Source: Solirubrobacterales bacterium
Lineage (GTDB): Bacteria > Actinomycetota > Thermoleophilia > Solirubrobacterales > Solirubrobacteraceae
Assembly: GCA_027451345.1 (NCBI GenBank)
Contig: DAIDJO010000043.1
Span: forward strand, 1 to 64,000
Length of the DNA: 64,000 bases
Direction of reading: 5' to 3'
How positions within the stretch are numbered: the first letter of the stretch is position 1; each line of letters opens with the position of its first letter. Shown here piece by piece: positions 48,667 to 58,256 of this stretch. The notes beneath the pieces were generated by a model. The model was given only the letters and a program-made list of their open reading frames with translations, searched no databases and was not told where the DNA came from. The position numbers and the translations under genes were made by a program.

Positions 48667-51536
48667 GCCTGCGCCATCGCCTTGGGCCGCCGGCCCGACC
48701 GCGACCGCGGACGGCTCTCCAACAGCGGCACGAGGAACCGGCCGGTGTAGGAGCCGGATGCCTCCGCTCCCTTCGCAACCTGCTCCGGCGTCCCCACCGC
48801 GATCAGCTGTCCCCCCTCGTCGCCGCCCTCGGGCCCGAGGTCGATGAGGTAGTCCGACACCTTGATGACGTCGAGGTTGTGCTCGATCACCACGATCGAG
48901 TTGCCGGCGTCGACCAGCCGCTGGAGCACCTCGAGGAGCCGCTGGATATCGGCGAAGTGCAGACCGGTGGTGGGCTCGTCCAGGATGTAGATCGTGCGCC
49001 CGGTCGCCACCTTGCACAGCTCCGCCGCGAGCTTCACGCGCTGCGCCTCCCCGCCCGAGAGTGTCGTGGCCGGCTGCCCCAGACGCATGTAGCCGAGACC
49101 GACATCATTGAGGGTCTGCACCCTCCGCCGGATCTTCGGGATGTGCTCGAAGAACTCGAGCGCCTCGGCGATCGGCATCTCCAGCACGTCGGCGATCGTC
49201 TTGCCCTTGAAGCGGACCTCGAGGGTCTCCCGGTTGTAGCGCTTGCCGTGGCACTGCTCGCACGGCACGTACACGTCGGGCAGGAAGTGCATCTCGATCT
49301 TGATCTGACCGTCGCCCTTGCACACCTCGCAGCGCCCACCCTTGACGTTGAACGAGAAGCGCCCCTGCTTGTAACCCCGGGCGCGCGCCTCCGGGGTCCG
49401 GGCGAACAGATCCCGGATCTGGTCGAACAGACCGATGTAGGTGGCGGGGTTGGACCGGGGTGTGCGGCCGATGGGCGACTGGTCGACCGAGATGATCTTG
49501 TCGAGCTGCTCGAGGCCGCTGATCGACCGGTGTGCTCCGGCGCGCACTCGCGTCGCGCTCAGCCGATTCGCCACCGCCTTGAAGAGCACCTCGTTGACGA
49601 GCGTCGACTTCCCGGAGCCGGACACACCGGTGACGCTGCACAGCACGCCGAGCGGCACCTTCACGTCGATTCCCTTGAGGTTGTTCTCCGCCGCGCCCTT
49701 GATCTCCACGTACCCCGTGGGTCGGCGCCGCTTGGGCGGCACGTCGATCCGACGGGTGCCCGCGAGGAACTGCCCGGTGAGGGATTCGGCCACCCTGGAC
49801 ACCTCCTCAGCGGTGCCCTGTGCGACCACCCGGCCGCCGCGCTCGCCCGCAAACGGGCCGATGTCGAGCAGGTGGTCGGCGGCGCGCATCGTGTCCTCGT
49901 CATGCTCCACGACGAGGACCGTGTTGCCCAGGTCGCGCAGCCGCTCGAGCGTCGCGATCAGCCTGTGGTTATCGCGCTGGTGCAGCCCGATCGAGGGCTC
50001 GTCCAGGATGTAGAGGACGCCGACAAGCGACGAGCCGATCTGGGTGGCCAGCCGGATCCGCTGGGCCTCGCCCCCCGAGAGCGTCGCGGCCGCACGCTCC
50101 ATGCTCAGATACCCGACGCCGACGTTCTCGAGAAAGCTCAGGCGCTCCTCGATTTCGCGCAGGATCAGATGGGCGATACGCCGGTCGTGCTCGGACAGTG
50201 CCAGCGCCCGCACCCACTCGAGCGCCCGCCGTGCCGAGAGGGATGCGAACTCGTTGATCGGGAGACCGTCGACGAGCACCGCGCGCGACTCCGGCCGCAG
50301 CCGGGCTCCCTGACACTCGGGACAGGGCCGCAGCGTCATGTACTCCTCGATCTTCTCCTTGACGAACTCCGAGTCCGTCTCGCGGTAGCGCCGCTCCAAC
50401 CCCTTGACGATCCCTTCGAACGCCGTCGTGTAGCTGCGACGACGACCGAAGCGGTTGCGGTAGGCGACCTGGAAGCGCTCCCCGTTGGTGCCGAACATGA
50501 AGAAGTCCCGCTGCGTCTCCGGCAGCTCGCTCCACGGCACGTTCACATCCACCCCGTAGCGCTCGCAGATCGCCTGCGTGAGCTGCTCGTAGTAGTCGGA
50601 GGCGCTCGCGGCCCACGGGGCGATCGCACCCTCGCCGATCGACAGCGCCGGATCGGGAACGACGAGATCCGGGTCGATCTCCATCTGGGAGCCGAGCCCG
50701 GTGCATCGCGGGCAGGCGCCGTGCGGCGAGTTGAAGCTGAAGATCCGCGGCTCGAGCTCGACCAGGCTCGGCCCGTGCACCGGGCAGGCGAACTTCTCGC
50801 TGTAGAGGGTCAGCTCGCCGCCGTCGACGAGCTCGATCTCCACCAGCCCTCCGGCGAGCGCCACGGCCGTCTCAATGGAATCGGCCAGCCGCTTGCGGAG
50901 ATCATCCTTCATCACGAGGCGATCGACCACGATCGAGATGTCGTGCTTGAACTTCTTGTCGAGGACGATCTCCTCGTCGAGCCGGCGAAGCTCGCCGTCG
51001 ACCTTGGCGCGGGTGAAGCCCTCTCCCCGCAGCTCCTCGAGCTGCTTGGCGTACTCGCCCTTGCGGCCTCGCACGATCGGCGCCATCACCATGAAGCGCG
51101 TCCCCTCCGGCAGCTCCATCACCTGGTCGATGATCTGCTCCGCGGACTGCCCCGCGATCGGGCGGCCGCAGATATGACAGTGCGGCTTGCCGATCCTCGC
51201 CCACAGCAGGCGGAGGTAGTCAAAGATCTCCGTGACCGTCCCGACAGTGGAGCGCGGGTTGCGCGACGTCGTCTTCTGATCGATCGAGATGGCCGGCGAG
51301 AGCCCCTCGATCGAGTCAACGTCCGGCTTGTCCATCTGACCGAGGAACTGGCGCGCGTAGGCGGAGAGGGACTCCACGTACCGCCGCTGACCCTCGGCGT
51401 AGATCGTGTCGAAGGCGAGCGAGGACTTTCCCGACCCGGAGAGGCCCGTGATGACCGTCAGCGAATCCCGCGGGATCGCCACGGTGATGTCCTTCAGATT
51501 GTGTTCGCGCGCCCCCGAGACGACCAGTTGATCCAC
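48663..51536 (-). CDS. uvrA: Excinuclease ABC subunit A
   Basis: A 957-residue DNA-damage recognition ATPase of nucleotide excision repair. Two ABC modules have Walker [15 protein letters not shown] and [14 protein letters not shown] and signatures [12 protein letters not shown] and [12 protein letters not shown]. Zinc fingers are seen in [15 protein letters not shown] (degenerate first finger) and [12 protein letters not shown] start at 51536 directly follows a TATGAT -10 element (6 nt) and a perfect SOS box, so it is LexA-regulated and probably leaderless. Confidence 0.98.
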   Translation of the reverse strand: MDQLVVSGAREHNLKDITVAIPRDSLTVITGLSGSGKSSLAFDTIYAEGQRRYVESLSAYARQFLGQMDKPDVDSIEGLSPAISIDQKTTSRNPRSTVGTVTEIFDYLRLLWARIGKPHCHICGRPIAGQSAEQIIDQVMELPEGTRFMVMAPIVRGRKGEYAKQLEELRGEGFTRAKVDGELRRLDEEIVLDKKFKHDISIVVDRLVMKDDLRKRLADSIETAVALAGGLVEIELVDGGELTLYSEKFACPVHGPSLVELEPRIFSFNSPHGACPRCTGLGSQMEIDPDLVVPDPALSIGEGAIAPWAASASDYYEQLTQAICERYGVDVNVPWSELPETQRDFFMFGTNGERFQVAYRNRFGRRRSYTTAFEGIVKGLERRYRETDSEFVKEKIEEYMTLRPCPECQGARLRPESRAVLVDGLPINEFASLSARRALEWVRALALSEHDRRIAHLILREIEERLSFLENVGVGYLSMERAAATLSGGEAQRIRLATQIGSSLVGVLYILDEPSIGLHQRDNHRLIATLERLRDLGNTVLVVEHDEDTMRAADHLLDIGPFAGERGGRVVAQGTAEEVSRVAESLTGQFLAGTRRIDVPPKRRRPTGYVEIKGAAENNLKGIDVKVPLGVLCSVTGVSGSGKSTLVNEVLFKAVANRLSATRVRAGAHRSISGLEQLDKIISVDQSPIGRTPRSNPATYIGLFDQIRDLFARTPEARARGYKQGRFSFNVKGGRCEVCKGDGQIKIEMHFLPDVYVPCEQCHGKRYNRETLEVRFKGKTIADVLEMPIAEALEFFEHIPKIRRRVQTLNDVGLGYMRLGQPATTLSGGEAQRVKLAAELCKVATGRTIYILDEPTTGLHFADIQRLLEVLQRLVDAGNSIVVIEHNLDVIKVSDYLIDLGPEGGDEGGQLIAVGTPEQVAKGAEASGSYTGRFLVPLLESRPRSRSGRRPKAMAQA

Positions 51537-51542
51537 AGGTCC

Positions 51543-51568
51543 ATCATAGGCGAGCGAACAGACGTTCG
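51543..51568 (-). promoter_or_regulatory. SOS-regulated leaderless promoter of uvrA
   Basis: Minus strand: SOS box CGAACgtctGTTCG (plus-strand CGAACagacGTTCG, 51555-51568), then TATGAT (51548-51543), then 6 nt to the GTG start at 51536. LexA bound here would cover the -35/-10 spacer. Confidence 0.88.
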
Positions 51569-51625
51569 CCCCGGGCGAGCGCCCGACCCCGGCTGAGCGT
51601 CCCGTCCCGCCCCATGTGCCGGGAC

Positions 51626-53641
51626 CTACCGAACCCGCCCGTCCGCGACAGCAACGTCGAGCTCGCGCTTGAGGTCTCGAATCTCATCGCGCAGCCTGGC
51701 GGCGTACTCGAATCGAAGGTCCTCGGCGGCCGCGAGCATCTCCTCCTCGATCTCGACGATCTTCCGCTCGATCTCGGCCGGGGCCATCGTTGCCGCCGCG
51801 TCGCGCTGACGACGGCGGCGGGACCTCGGCACCTTCGCCTCCGACTGGAGGAACTCGGCAATATCGGAGATTCCCTTGGTGATCGTCTCGGGAGTGATGC
51901 CGTGCTCGCGGTTGTAGGCGAGCTGGATCTCACGCCGGCGGTCGGTCTCCTCGATCGCGGCCCGCATGGCCGCGCTCTCCTTGTCCGCGTACATCAGCAC
52001 CCTGCCCTCGACGTTGCGGGCGGCGCGGCCGATCGTCTGGATCAGGCTCGTCGCCCCCCGGAGGAAACCCTCCTTGTCGGCATCGAGGATCGCGACGAGG
52101 CTCACCTCGGGGAGGTCGAGCCCCTCGCGGAGCAGGTTGACCCCGACGAGCACGTCGAACTCGCCGAGACGAAGCTCGCGGATGATCTGGATCCGCTCGA
52201 GCGTGTCCACCTCCGAGTGCAGGTAGCGGACCTTGAATCCCATCTCGAGCAGGTAGTCGGTGAGGTCCTCGGACATCTTCTTGGTGAGCGTCGTGACGAG
52301 CGTGCGTTCGTCACGCTCGACCCGCTGGCGGATCTCGTTCATCAGGTCATCGATCTGGTTGCGCGTCTCGCGCACCTCGATCTCGGGGTCGACGATCCCG
52401 GTCGGACGCACGATCTGCTCGACGGTGCGGGTCGCGTGCGTCCGCTCATACTCGCCCGGGGTCGCCGAGACGAAGACGATCTGCGGCGTGATGCTCAGGA
52501 ATTCCTGGAAGGTCTGGGGACGGTTGTCCAGTGCGCTCGGCAGTCGGAACCCGTAATCGACGAGCGTTTGCTTGCGCGACCGGTCGCCCTCAAACATCCC
52601 GCCGATCTGCGGCACGGTCTGATGTGACTCATCGATGAAGCAGATGAAGTCGTCCGGGAAGTAGTCGAGCAGGCAGTACGGCCGCTCGCCCGGCTGCCGG
52701 CCGTCCAGGATGCGGCTGTAATTCTCGATGCCGCTGCAGAAGCCCATCTCGCGCAGCATCTCCATGTCGTATTGGGTGCGCTGACGGAGGCGGTGGGACT
52801 CGAGCAGCTTCCCCTGCGCATCGAGCTCGGCGCAGCGCTCGTTCAACTCCTTGCCGATCGCGGCAACCGCCTCCTCGATATGCCCCTCACGCACGTTGTA
52901 GTGCGACGCGGGCCAGATGGCCACGTGCTCGAGGTCATCCTCGATCAGCTCGCCCGTCACGGGGTCGAAGTGCTGCAGGTGCTCGATCTCGTCCCCGAAC
53001 AGGCTGATCCGGTACGACGTCTCCGCGTAGGCCGGCCAGATCTCAAGCGTCTCGCCCCGCACACGGAACGTGCCCCGTGCGAGGGCCGTGTCGTTGCGGC
53101 TGTACTGGATGCTCACGAGCTTGCGGAGCAACCCCTCCCGATCGATCATCGAGCCCTTGACGAGCGTCTGCAGGTTCTCGTCATACACCTCAGGGCTGCC
53201 GAGACCGTAGATGCTCGAAACGGAGGCGACGATGAGCACGTCCCGCCGAGCGAACAGCGCCGCCGTGGCGGCGTGCCGAAGGCGGTCGATCTCCTGGTTG
53301 ATGGCCGAGTCCTTCTCGATGTAGAGGTCCTTGCTCGGGACGTAGGCCTCAGGCTGGTAGTAGTCGTAGTACGAGACGAAGTACTCGACCGCGTTGCGGG
53401 GGAAGAACGTGCGGAACTCGTTGCACAACTGGGCGGCGAGCGTCTTGTTGTGGGCGATCACAAGAGCGGGGCGATTCACCTCGGCGATCGTGGCCGCCAT
53501 CGTCATCGTCTTGCCGGTTCCGGTGGCCCCGAGCAGGGTCATCATCCGCTCTCCGTTGCGCAGGCCCTCGGCGAGACCCGTGATCGCCTGCGGCTGATCT
53601 GCGGTCGGGCTGAAGACGGCGTCCAGTTCGAAGCCGGGCAT
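51626..53641 (-). CDS. uvrB: Excinuclease ABC subunit B
   Basis: A 671-residue helicase-like NER subunit. Walker A is [14 protein letters not shown]; the beta-hairpin region is [27 protein letters not shown] and the helicase motifs [40 protein letters not shown] and QTIGRAARN follow. A C-terminal UVR domain ([12 protein letters not shown]) binds UvrC. ATG at 53641 ([10 protein letters not shown]); the track's 80-residue extension overlaps the intergenic repeats. TAGCAT 11 nt upstream may be its -10. The nearest SOS box is 185 bp upstream. Confidence 0.98.
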   Translation of the reverse strand: MPGFELDAVFSPTADQPQAITGLAEGLRNGERMMTLLGATGTGKTMTMAATIAEVNRPALVIAHNKTLAAQLCNEFRTFFPRNAVEYFVSYYDYYQPEAYVPSKDLYIEKDSAINQEIDRLRHAATAALFARRDVLIVASVSSIYGLGSPEVYDENLQTLVKGSMIDREGLLRKLVSIQYSRNDTALARGTFRVRGETLEIWPAYAETSYRISLFGDEIEHLQHFDPVTGELIEDDLEHVAIWPASHYNVREGHIEEAVAAIGKELNERCAELDAQGKLLESHRLRQRTQYDMEMLREMGFCSGIENYSRILDGRQPGERPYCLLDYFPDDFICFIDESHQTVPQIGGMFEGDRSRKQTLVDYGFRLPSALDNRPQTFQEFLSITPQIVFVSATPGEYERTHATRTVEQIVRPTGIVDPEIEVRETRNQIDDLMNEIRQRVERDERTLVTTLTKKMSEDLTDYLLEMGFKVRYLHSEVDTLERIQIIRELRLGEFDVLVGVNLLREGLDLPEVSLVAILDADKEGFLRGATSLIQTIGRAARNVEGRVLMYADKESAAMRAAIEETDRRREIQLAYNREHGITPETITKGISDIAEFLQSEAKVPRSRRRRQRDAAATMAPAEIERKIVEIEEEMLAAAEDLRFEYAARLRDEIRDLKRELDVAVADGRVR

Positions 53642-53758
53642 GGGTCCTGTCGATGCTAGCGACGGGCCCGGGTCGCGAGGGCGGGACGATTCTGCGGAAT
53701 CTTGACGGTGAAACAACACCCGGCGCAGATCCGCCGGCAACCGCGGCTCCGGTGAACG

Positions 53759-53806
53759 ATCCGAGACCGGCCGCGGTCCGTCATCCGAGACCCTCCGCGG
53801 TCCGTC
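53759..53806. repeat. Tandem 24-bp direct repeat between uvrB and the HNH gene
   Basis: Two adjacent copies of atccgagacc-NN-ccgcggtccgtc differ at two bases. Each contains the palindrome ccgcgg. They lie in the 189-bp divergent region between the uvrB start and the HNH gene, next to the SOS box. The rest of that region shows no gene. Role unknown. Confidence 0.7.
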
Positions 53807-53825
53807 CGGACGGGATGCCACAGTA

Positions 53826-53839
53826 CGAACATGTGTTCG
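53826..53839. promoter_or_regulatory. SOS box overlapping the start codon of the DUF222-HNH gene
   Basis: CGAACatgtGTTCG, identical in its 14 bp to the lexA box. Its central ATG is the predicted start codon of the HNH protein. The wider palindrome gtacgaac...ttcgatcgtac extends the symmetry. It most likely represses the HNH gene directly. Confidence 0.88.
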
Positions 53840-55219
53840 ATCGTACCAGGATGGAGCTCCCTGCCGCAGAACAGCGGCCAACCGACGAGCGCGCCCGGCT
53901 CAGACGGTCGGCAGCAGCAGCGGTCGCTCGAGGAGCTGGAGCGCGAGATCTGCGCGCTCGCCGCGCATCTCGCGGCGGCAACCTGCCGCTGGCTGCTGCT
54001 GGTCGGAGAGTTCGACGCCCGGGAGGGGTGGGCCGAGTGGGGCGTGACGTCCTGCGCACATTGGCTCTCCTGGCGCTGCGGCATTGGATTGGTCGCGGCT
54101 CGGGAGCACATCCGGGTGGCGCGCATGCTCGGAGGCCTGCCGCTGGTTCGGGAGGCCTTTGCCTCGGGCGAGCTGTCATACAGCAAGGTGCGGGCGCTCA
54201 CGCGTGTCGCGAGCGAGGCGACCGAACCCGAACTGGTGGAACTCGGCCGCCACGCCACCGGGGCCCAGCTGGAGAAGCTGTGCCGGCAGTACGGGCGAGT
54301 CCTGCGGGCGACGGCGGATCGCGCCATGGCCGCCTACGAACGGCAGGGCCTCAGCACCTACTGGGATGAGGATGGGATGCTCGTGGTGCAGGGCCGACTC
54401 ACACCAGAGGACGGGGCCGCCCTGGTCGCCGCGCTCGAGGATGCCTCCGCATCGGTGCCCGCCGAGGTTCACGAGATCGGGAGGCCGGCGGTCCGCGCGC
54501 AGGCCCTGGTCGCGCTGGTGGCCGGCGGTGAGCGCTCGGCCGAGGTCGTCGTGCACGTCGATGTCGAGACACTGGCCGGCGAGCAGATCGTGCGCCAGGC
54601 GGAGCTGGCCGAGGGACCGGCACTGGCTCCGGAGACGGTGCGACGGCTCGGCTGTGACGCCGCCGTGGTGGCAATGATCGAACGGGACGGCAGACCGCTC
54701 TCGGTGGGTCGACGGACGCGGGCGATCCCCCCGGCACTGCGGCGCGCGCTGCGCAGCCGAGATCAGGGGTGCCGCTTCCCGGGCTGCACCCACACGCGGC
54801 ATCTCCACGCGCACCACATCCAGCATTGGGCCCGCGGCGGCCGAACCGAGATCGGCAACCTCATCCAGCTCTGCTCCCATCACCATCGCCTGGTGCACGA
54901 GGGCGGGTACGGCGTCCGGCTGCGGAGCGGAAGCCGTGTCGAGTTCAGCCGGCCCGACGGGCGCGTGATCTCACAGCGGTGCGAGGCGCGGCCGGCGTCG
55001 GGAGCCGGCATCACCGTGCAGCATCAACAACGGCGGGTGGGCATCGGCCCCGATACCTGCAGGCCGCTCTCGGCAGGCGACCGACTCGACTACCGGATTG
55101 CGGTGGATGGGCTCGCGTGGCGGGAGTTCGAGGCTCCACCGTCGCACGGAGACGAGCTCAGGTACCGGCCGTGCGACGGTAGCGCTGCACCGCCAGCGGA
55201 GCGAAGACCAGGAGGATGA
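53831..55219 (+). CDS. DUF222/HNH endonuclease-domain protein (13E12-type)
   Basis: A 462-residue protein. The N-terminal DUF222 region (about 35-260) has [23 protein letters not shown] and [39 protein letters not shown] zinc-bearing HNH domain (about 315-362) follows: [46 protein letters not shown]. Similar 13E12-repeat proteins in mycobacteria are SOS-linked. The ATG at 53831 lies inside the SOS box; no other in-frame ATG or GTG precedes the DUF222 domain. The last 62 bp overlap the convergent ABC permease. Confidence 0.85.
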   Translation: MCSIVPGWSSLPQNSGQPTSAPGSDGRQQQRSLEELEREICALAAHLAAATCRWLLLVGEFDAREGWAEWGVTSCAHWLSWRCGIGLVAAREHIRVARMLGGLPLVREAFASGELSYSKVRALTRVASEATEPELVELGRHATGAQLEKLCRQYGRVLRATADRAMAAYERQGLSTYWDEDGMLVVQGRLTPEDGAALVAALEDASASVPAEVHEIGRPAVRAQALVALVAGGERSAEVVVHVDVETLAGEQIVRQAELAEGPALAPETVRRLGCDAAVVAMIERDGRPLSVGRRTRAIPPALRRALRSRDQGCRFPGCTHTRHLHAHHIQHWARGGRTEIGNLIQLCSHHHRLVHEGGYGVRLRSGSRVEFSRPDGRVISQRCEARPASGAGITVQHQQRRVGIGPDTCRPLSAGDRLDYRIAVDGLAWREFEAPPSHGDELRYRPCDGSAAPPAERRPGG

Positions 55220-55922
55220 ACGCGACCCAGGCGAAGGCCTGCCACAGCTGGTCCGGGGAGGGCTGACCCGTCCACAGCCAGCGGAGCTCATTGACCACGA
55301 TCGTGAACGGGTTGACATCGGCGAACTGCCGCAGCGGCGTCGGCAGGGTCTGGCCGGGCACGAAGGCGGAGGAGATGAAGGTGAGCGGGAACACGGCGAT
55401 GAAGCCGACGGAGTTGGCGGCCTCCGGTGTCTTGACGAGCAGGCCGAGGAAGGCGAAGACCCAGGAGAACGCGTAGCCGAACAGCAGAGCGAGCACCACG
55501 CCGATGACCACATGCACCACGTCGGTCTGGAAGGAGAAGCCGATGACAAGGCCGGTCAGCACGAGGATGGCCATGGCGACCGCATTGGTGAACAGGTCGG
55601 CCGAGGTTCGCCCGGCGAGGACGGCGGCGCGCGACATCGGCAGTGAGCGGAAGCGGTCGATCAGCCCCTTCTGCATGTCCTCGTTGAGGCCAAGCGCGGT
55701 GACGAACCCGCCGAAGGCGATGTTCTGGACGACGATGCCCGGGAGCAGGAACTCGGCATAGGAGATCCCGGGGACCCGAATGGCGCCACCGAACACGTAG
55801 CGAAAGAGCAGAACGAACATGATCGGCTGAAACGTGAAGGCGAGCAGCAACTCCGGCGCCCGGGGCAGGCGGATCAGGTTGCGCTCGGTTACGACGAGCG
55901 TGTCGGAGAGCAGCCGCCTCAC
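55158..55922 (-). CDS. ABC-2 type transporter permease (DrrB-like)
   Basis: A 254-residue membrane protein with six hydrophobic helices. The ABC-2 signature is LLPGIVVQNIAFGGFVTALGLNEDMQKGLIDRFRSLPMSRAAVLAGRTSADL, and the fifth-helix region is VFPLTFISSAFVPGQTLPTPLRQFADVNPFT. It forms an exporter with the ATPase encoded just upstream (overlap 4 bp). DrrAB-type pumps export drugs or lipids; the substrate here is unknown. Confidence 0.93.
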   Translation of the reverse strand: MRRLLSDTLVVTERNLIRLPRAPELLLAFTFQPIMFVLLFRYVFGGAIRVPGISYAEFLLPGIVVQNIAFGGFVTALGLNEDMQKGLIDRFRSLPMSRAAVLAGRTSADLFTNAVAMAILVLTGLVIGFSFQTDVVHVVIGVVLALLFGYAFSWVFAFLGLLVKTPEAANSVGFIAVFPLTFISSAFVPGQTLPTPLRQFADVNPFTIVVNELRWLWTGQPSPDQLWQAFAWVAFILLVFAPLAVQRYRRTAGT

Positions 55923-56932
55923 GGCTGCGCCTCCGCTTCCGCGGCGTGACCGGTGAGGGCGAGGAAGACATCGTCGAGCGTCGGCCTCCGCAGGGCGATG
56001 TCATCGACCCCGACATCCGCCTCGTCGAGCCGTCGCACGGCCTCGATGATCGCGCCGGTGCGATGCGCGACGCCGATCCGGACGAGCCCGTCGGAGCATG
56101 TCGGCTCATCGCTGCACATCGGTGCGAGAGCGCGAACCGCCGCCTCCGCCTGGGCCGGGTCCTCGAGGTGGACCTCGAGGCGCTCCCCGCCCACGCGGTC
56201 CTTCAGCTCGTCGGAGGTGCCCTCGGCGATCACCTGCCCTCGGTCGATCACCGCGATCTGGTCGGCCAGACGGTCGGCCTCATCGAGGTACTGCGTCGTC
56301 AGCAGCACGGTGGTGCCCTCGCTCACGAGCGTCTCGATGACGTCCCACAGGTCGAGCCGGCTGCGCGGGTCCAGTCCGGTGGTCGGCTCGTCCAGGAACA
56401 GTACGGGCGGCTTGGCGACAAGAGCGGCCGCGAGGTCAAGGCGGCGGCGCATGCCGCCCGAGTAGGTCTTCACCGGGCGCCGGGCCGCGTCGACGAGTCC
56501 GAACTGCTCGAGCAATTCCCGGCCCCGGGCGCTGGCCGCACCACGGGACGACCCGTAGAGACGGCCGACCATCGTCAGATTCTCCAGCCCGGTGAGGTTC
56601 TCGTCGACGGCCGCGAACTGGCCCGCGAGCCCGATACGCTCCCGCAGCTTCGCCTCCTGTCCGGGAATGCGCAGTCCGGCCACCTGAGCGGTGCCCGAGT
56701 CCGGCCGCAGCAGCGTCGTGAGGATGCGCACCAGCGTCGTCTTGCCGGCCCCGTTGGGACCGAGCAGACCAAGAACGGTCCCGCGCGCGACGTCGAGATC
56801 GACGTTGGCCAGTGCCCGGACCTCACCAAAGGACCTGGAGATGCCGCGCGCGCTGATGGCCGCCTCCGGATTCGGCGCGGCATGAGCCACGCTCACGGCT
56901 GAGCTGTTCGTTCCCCCGTCCACGGCTTGCAC
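55919..56932 (-). CDS. ABC transporter ATP-binding protein (DrrA-like)
   Basis: A 337-residue ATPase with Walker A GPNGAGKTT, Q-loop region IGLAGQFAAVDENLTGLENL, signature YSGGMRRRLDLA, Walker [14 protein letters not shown], and a C-terminal DrrA-type domain of about 90 residues (LEVHLEDPAQAEAAVRAL). GTG start at 56932; an ABC domain start nearer residue 28 is possible, as the first 25 residues are non-conserved. Operon with the permease. Confidence 0.94.
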   Translation of the reverse strand: MQAVDGGTNSSAVSVAHAAPNPEAAISARGISRSFGEVRALANVDLDVARGTVLGLLGPNGAGKTTLVRILTTLLRPDSGTAQVAGLRIPGQEAKLRERIGLAGQFAAVDENLTGLENLTMVGRLYGSSRGAASARGRELLEQFGLVDAARRPVKTYSGGMRRRLDLAAALVAKPPVLFLDEPTTGLDPRSRLDLWDVIETLVSEGTTVLLTTQYLDEADRLADQIAVIDRGQVIAEGTSDELKDRVGGERLEVHLEDPAQAEAAVRALAPMCSDEPTCSDGLVRIGVAHRTGAIIEAVRRLDEADVGVDDIALRRPTLDDVFLALTGHAAEAEAQP

Positions 56933-56948
56933 TATGCCAGCCGCGAGA

Positions 56949-57605
56949 TCAGGCCGTGTACCCGAGCTGACGCCCGTATCGCGTCCGGTAGGCGCGCTGT
57001 TTGGCGAGCACCTCGGACACGTACGCGCGGGTCTCGACGAGCGGGATGGCGCTGATCGTCAACCGGCGATGCTGTGCCTGCGCGGAGGCGAGCCAGTGAT
57101 CGACGTTTGTCTCACCGCCGTTGTAGGCGGCGAGCGCGAGCATCGTGCTCCCCCGGTAGACGTCGAGCAGGTAGCGGAGGTAATAGGTGCCGTAGGCGAT
57201 GTTGACCTGCGGCGAGCCGAGGTCGGCGACCTGGAAGGCGTATCCGTGCGAGCGGTGGGCGAGGAACCGGGCGGTGGCCGGCTCGATCTGCATCAGGCCC
57301 TCGGCACCGGTGGGCGAGGTGCGCGGCCGGAAGCGGGTCTCGGCGTAGATGACGGCGGCGATCAGCGCCGGGTCGATGTGCTTCTCCGCGGCCTGCTGAC
57401 GGATGATCCCGGAGTACTGCAGGGGGAGCTCGAAGTGCTCGATCACCCGCTGGGCGAGGGGGATCATGAGGACCACCGCGACGACCAGGGCGGCGAGCGA
57501 GAGCAGCGCGGTGATCCGCCGACGCCGGATCCGCCCGCGGGGCGTGCTGCGGTAGGTCGTGTAGCTGCGACGGTTGTGATGCGCCGGCCTGTGGGTGGCC
57601 CCCAT
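56949..57605 (-). CDS. Membrane-anchored lytic transglycosylase (SLT domain)
   Basis: A 218-residue peptidoglycan lyase. A basic cytoplasmic N-terminus and one transmembrane helix (ALLSLAALVVAVVLMIPLA, about 33-51) precede a Slt70-type domain. Catalytic Glu is in AAVIYAETRFRP, followed by GAEGLMQIEPATARF, NIAYGTYYLRYLL and LALAAYNGGETNV. It cleaves glycan strands at the outer membrane face. Encoded 2 bp after coaE. Confidence 0.94.
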   Translation of the reverse strand: MGATHRPAHHNRRSYTTYRSTPRGRIRRRRITALLSLAALVVAVVLMIPLAQRVIEHFELPLQYSGIIRQQAAEKHIDPALIAAVIYAETRFRPRTSPTGAEGLMQIEPATARFLAHRSHGYAFQVADLGSPQVNIAYGTYYLRYLLDVYRGSTMLALAAYNGGETNVDHWLASAQAQHRRLTISAIPLVETRAYVSEVLAKQRAYRTRYGRQLGYTA

Positions 57606-57607
57606 TG

Positions 57608-58219
57608 TCAGGCTCCCGCCGTGGTCGAGTTTCGGGCCTCAAGCATGTCAAGGATGGCCGACAGCTTGGCCTCGAGCTCGGGAACCGTTCCGTCGTTGGC
57701 GACGACGAACGTGGAACGTGCGGCCTTTTCCGTCTGGGAGAGCTGGCGCGCCTCGCGGCTCGCCACCGCCTCGTGTCCCCGCGCGCGGGCGCGAGCCTCG
57801 CGGATCGACTCCTCGGCCGTGATCGTGATCGTGGCGTCGTAGAGGTGCTCGGTGCCCGCCTCGAACAGGAGCGGCACCTCGACGATGAGCGCTCGCGGCG
57901 GCGGCACGAGCCGGCTCTGCGCCTCACGCCACTCGGCCACACGCCGGCGCACGAGGGGCCAGAGCAGCTGTTCGAGCCAGGCACGATCCCGCTCGTCGAC
58001 GAACACGCGCGCCGCGAGGGCGGCACGGTCCACGACGCCGTCGCGAAACACCCCGGCACCGAACCGGTCGGTCACCGGACCCGACACCTCGGGTGAGGCG
58101 TAGAGCTCGTGCACGACCGCGTCGCTCGAGATCACCGCGGCGCCGAGTCGCTCGAGAGCGGCGAGGGCCGTCGACTTCCCGGCCCCGAGGCCACCGGTTA
58201 ACGCGACGAAGGGCGGCAC
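57608..58219 (-). CDS. coaE: Dephospho-CoA kinase CoaE
   Basis: A 203-residue kinase for the last step of coenzyme A synthesis. P-loop ALTGGLGAGKST is followed by SSDAVVHELY, VEVPLLFEAG and RQLSQTEKA. The only suitable start is a GTG at 58219 (VPPFVALTGG), which lies inside the 14-bp arm of a hairpin following rpsA. Relatives are often fused or adjacent to rpsA in actinobacteria. Confidence 0.95.
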   Translation of the reverse strand: MPPFVALTGGLGAGKSTALAALERLGAAVISSDAVVHELYASPEVSGPVTDRFGAGVFRDGVVDRAALAARVFVDERDRAWLEQLLWPLVRRRVAEWREAQSRLVPPPRALIVEVPLLFEAGTEHLYDATITITAEESIREARARARGHEAVASREARQLSQTEKAARSTFVVANDGTVPELEAKLSAILDMLEARNSTTAGA

Positions 58220-58241
58220 GGCGTCAACCGTACCGCCCTTC
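58208..58241. promoter_or_regulatory. Hairpin between rpsA and coaE enclosing the coaE start codon
   Basis: gaagggcggcacgg and ccgtaccgcccttc pair over 14 bp (one G-U/mismatch position) around a 6-nt loop. On the minus strand the GTG start codon of coaE falls in the 3' arm. It may serve as an attenuator after rpsA or mask coaE translation; there is no U-tract for intrinsic termination. Confidence 0.5.
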
Positions 58242-58256
58242 GTCGGAAGGGTCCGT

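Noticed and set aside
48540-51596. 1018-aa plus-strand ORF
   Set aside because: Antisense to uvrA, whose complete set of motifs leaves no doubt about the coding strand.
53826-53839. Assigning this SOS box to uvrB
   Set aside because: It is 185 bp from the uvrB start, whereas it overlaps the HNH start codon; uvrB also has its own TAGCAT element close by. Control of uvrB from there cannot be fully excluded.
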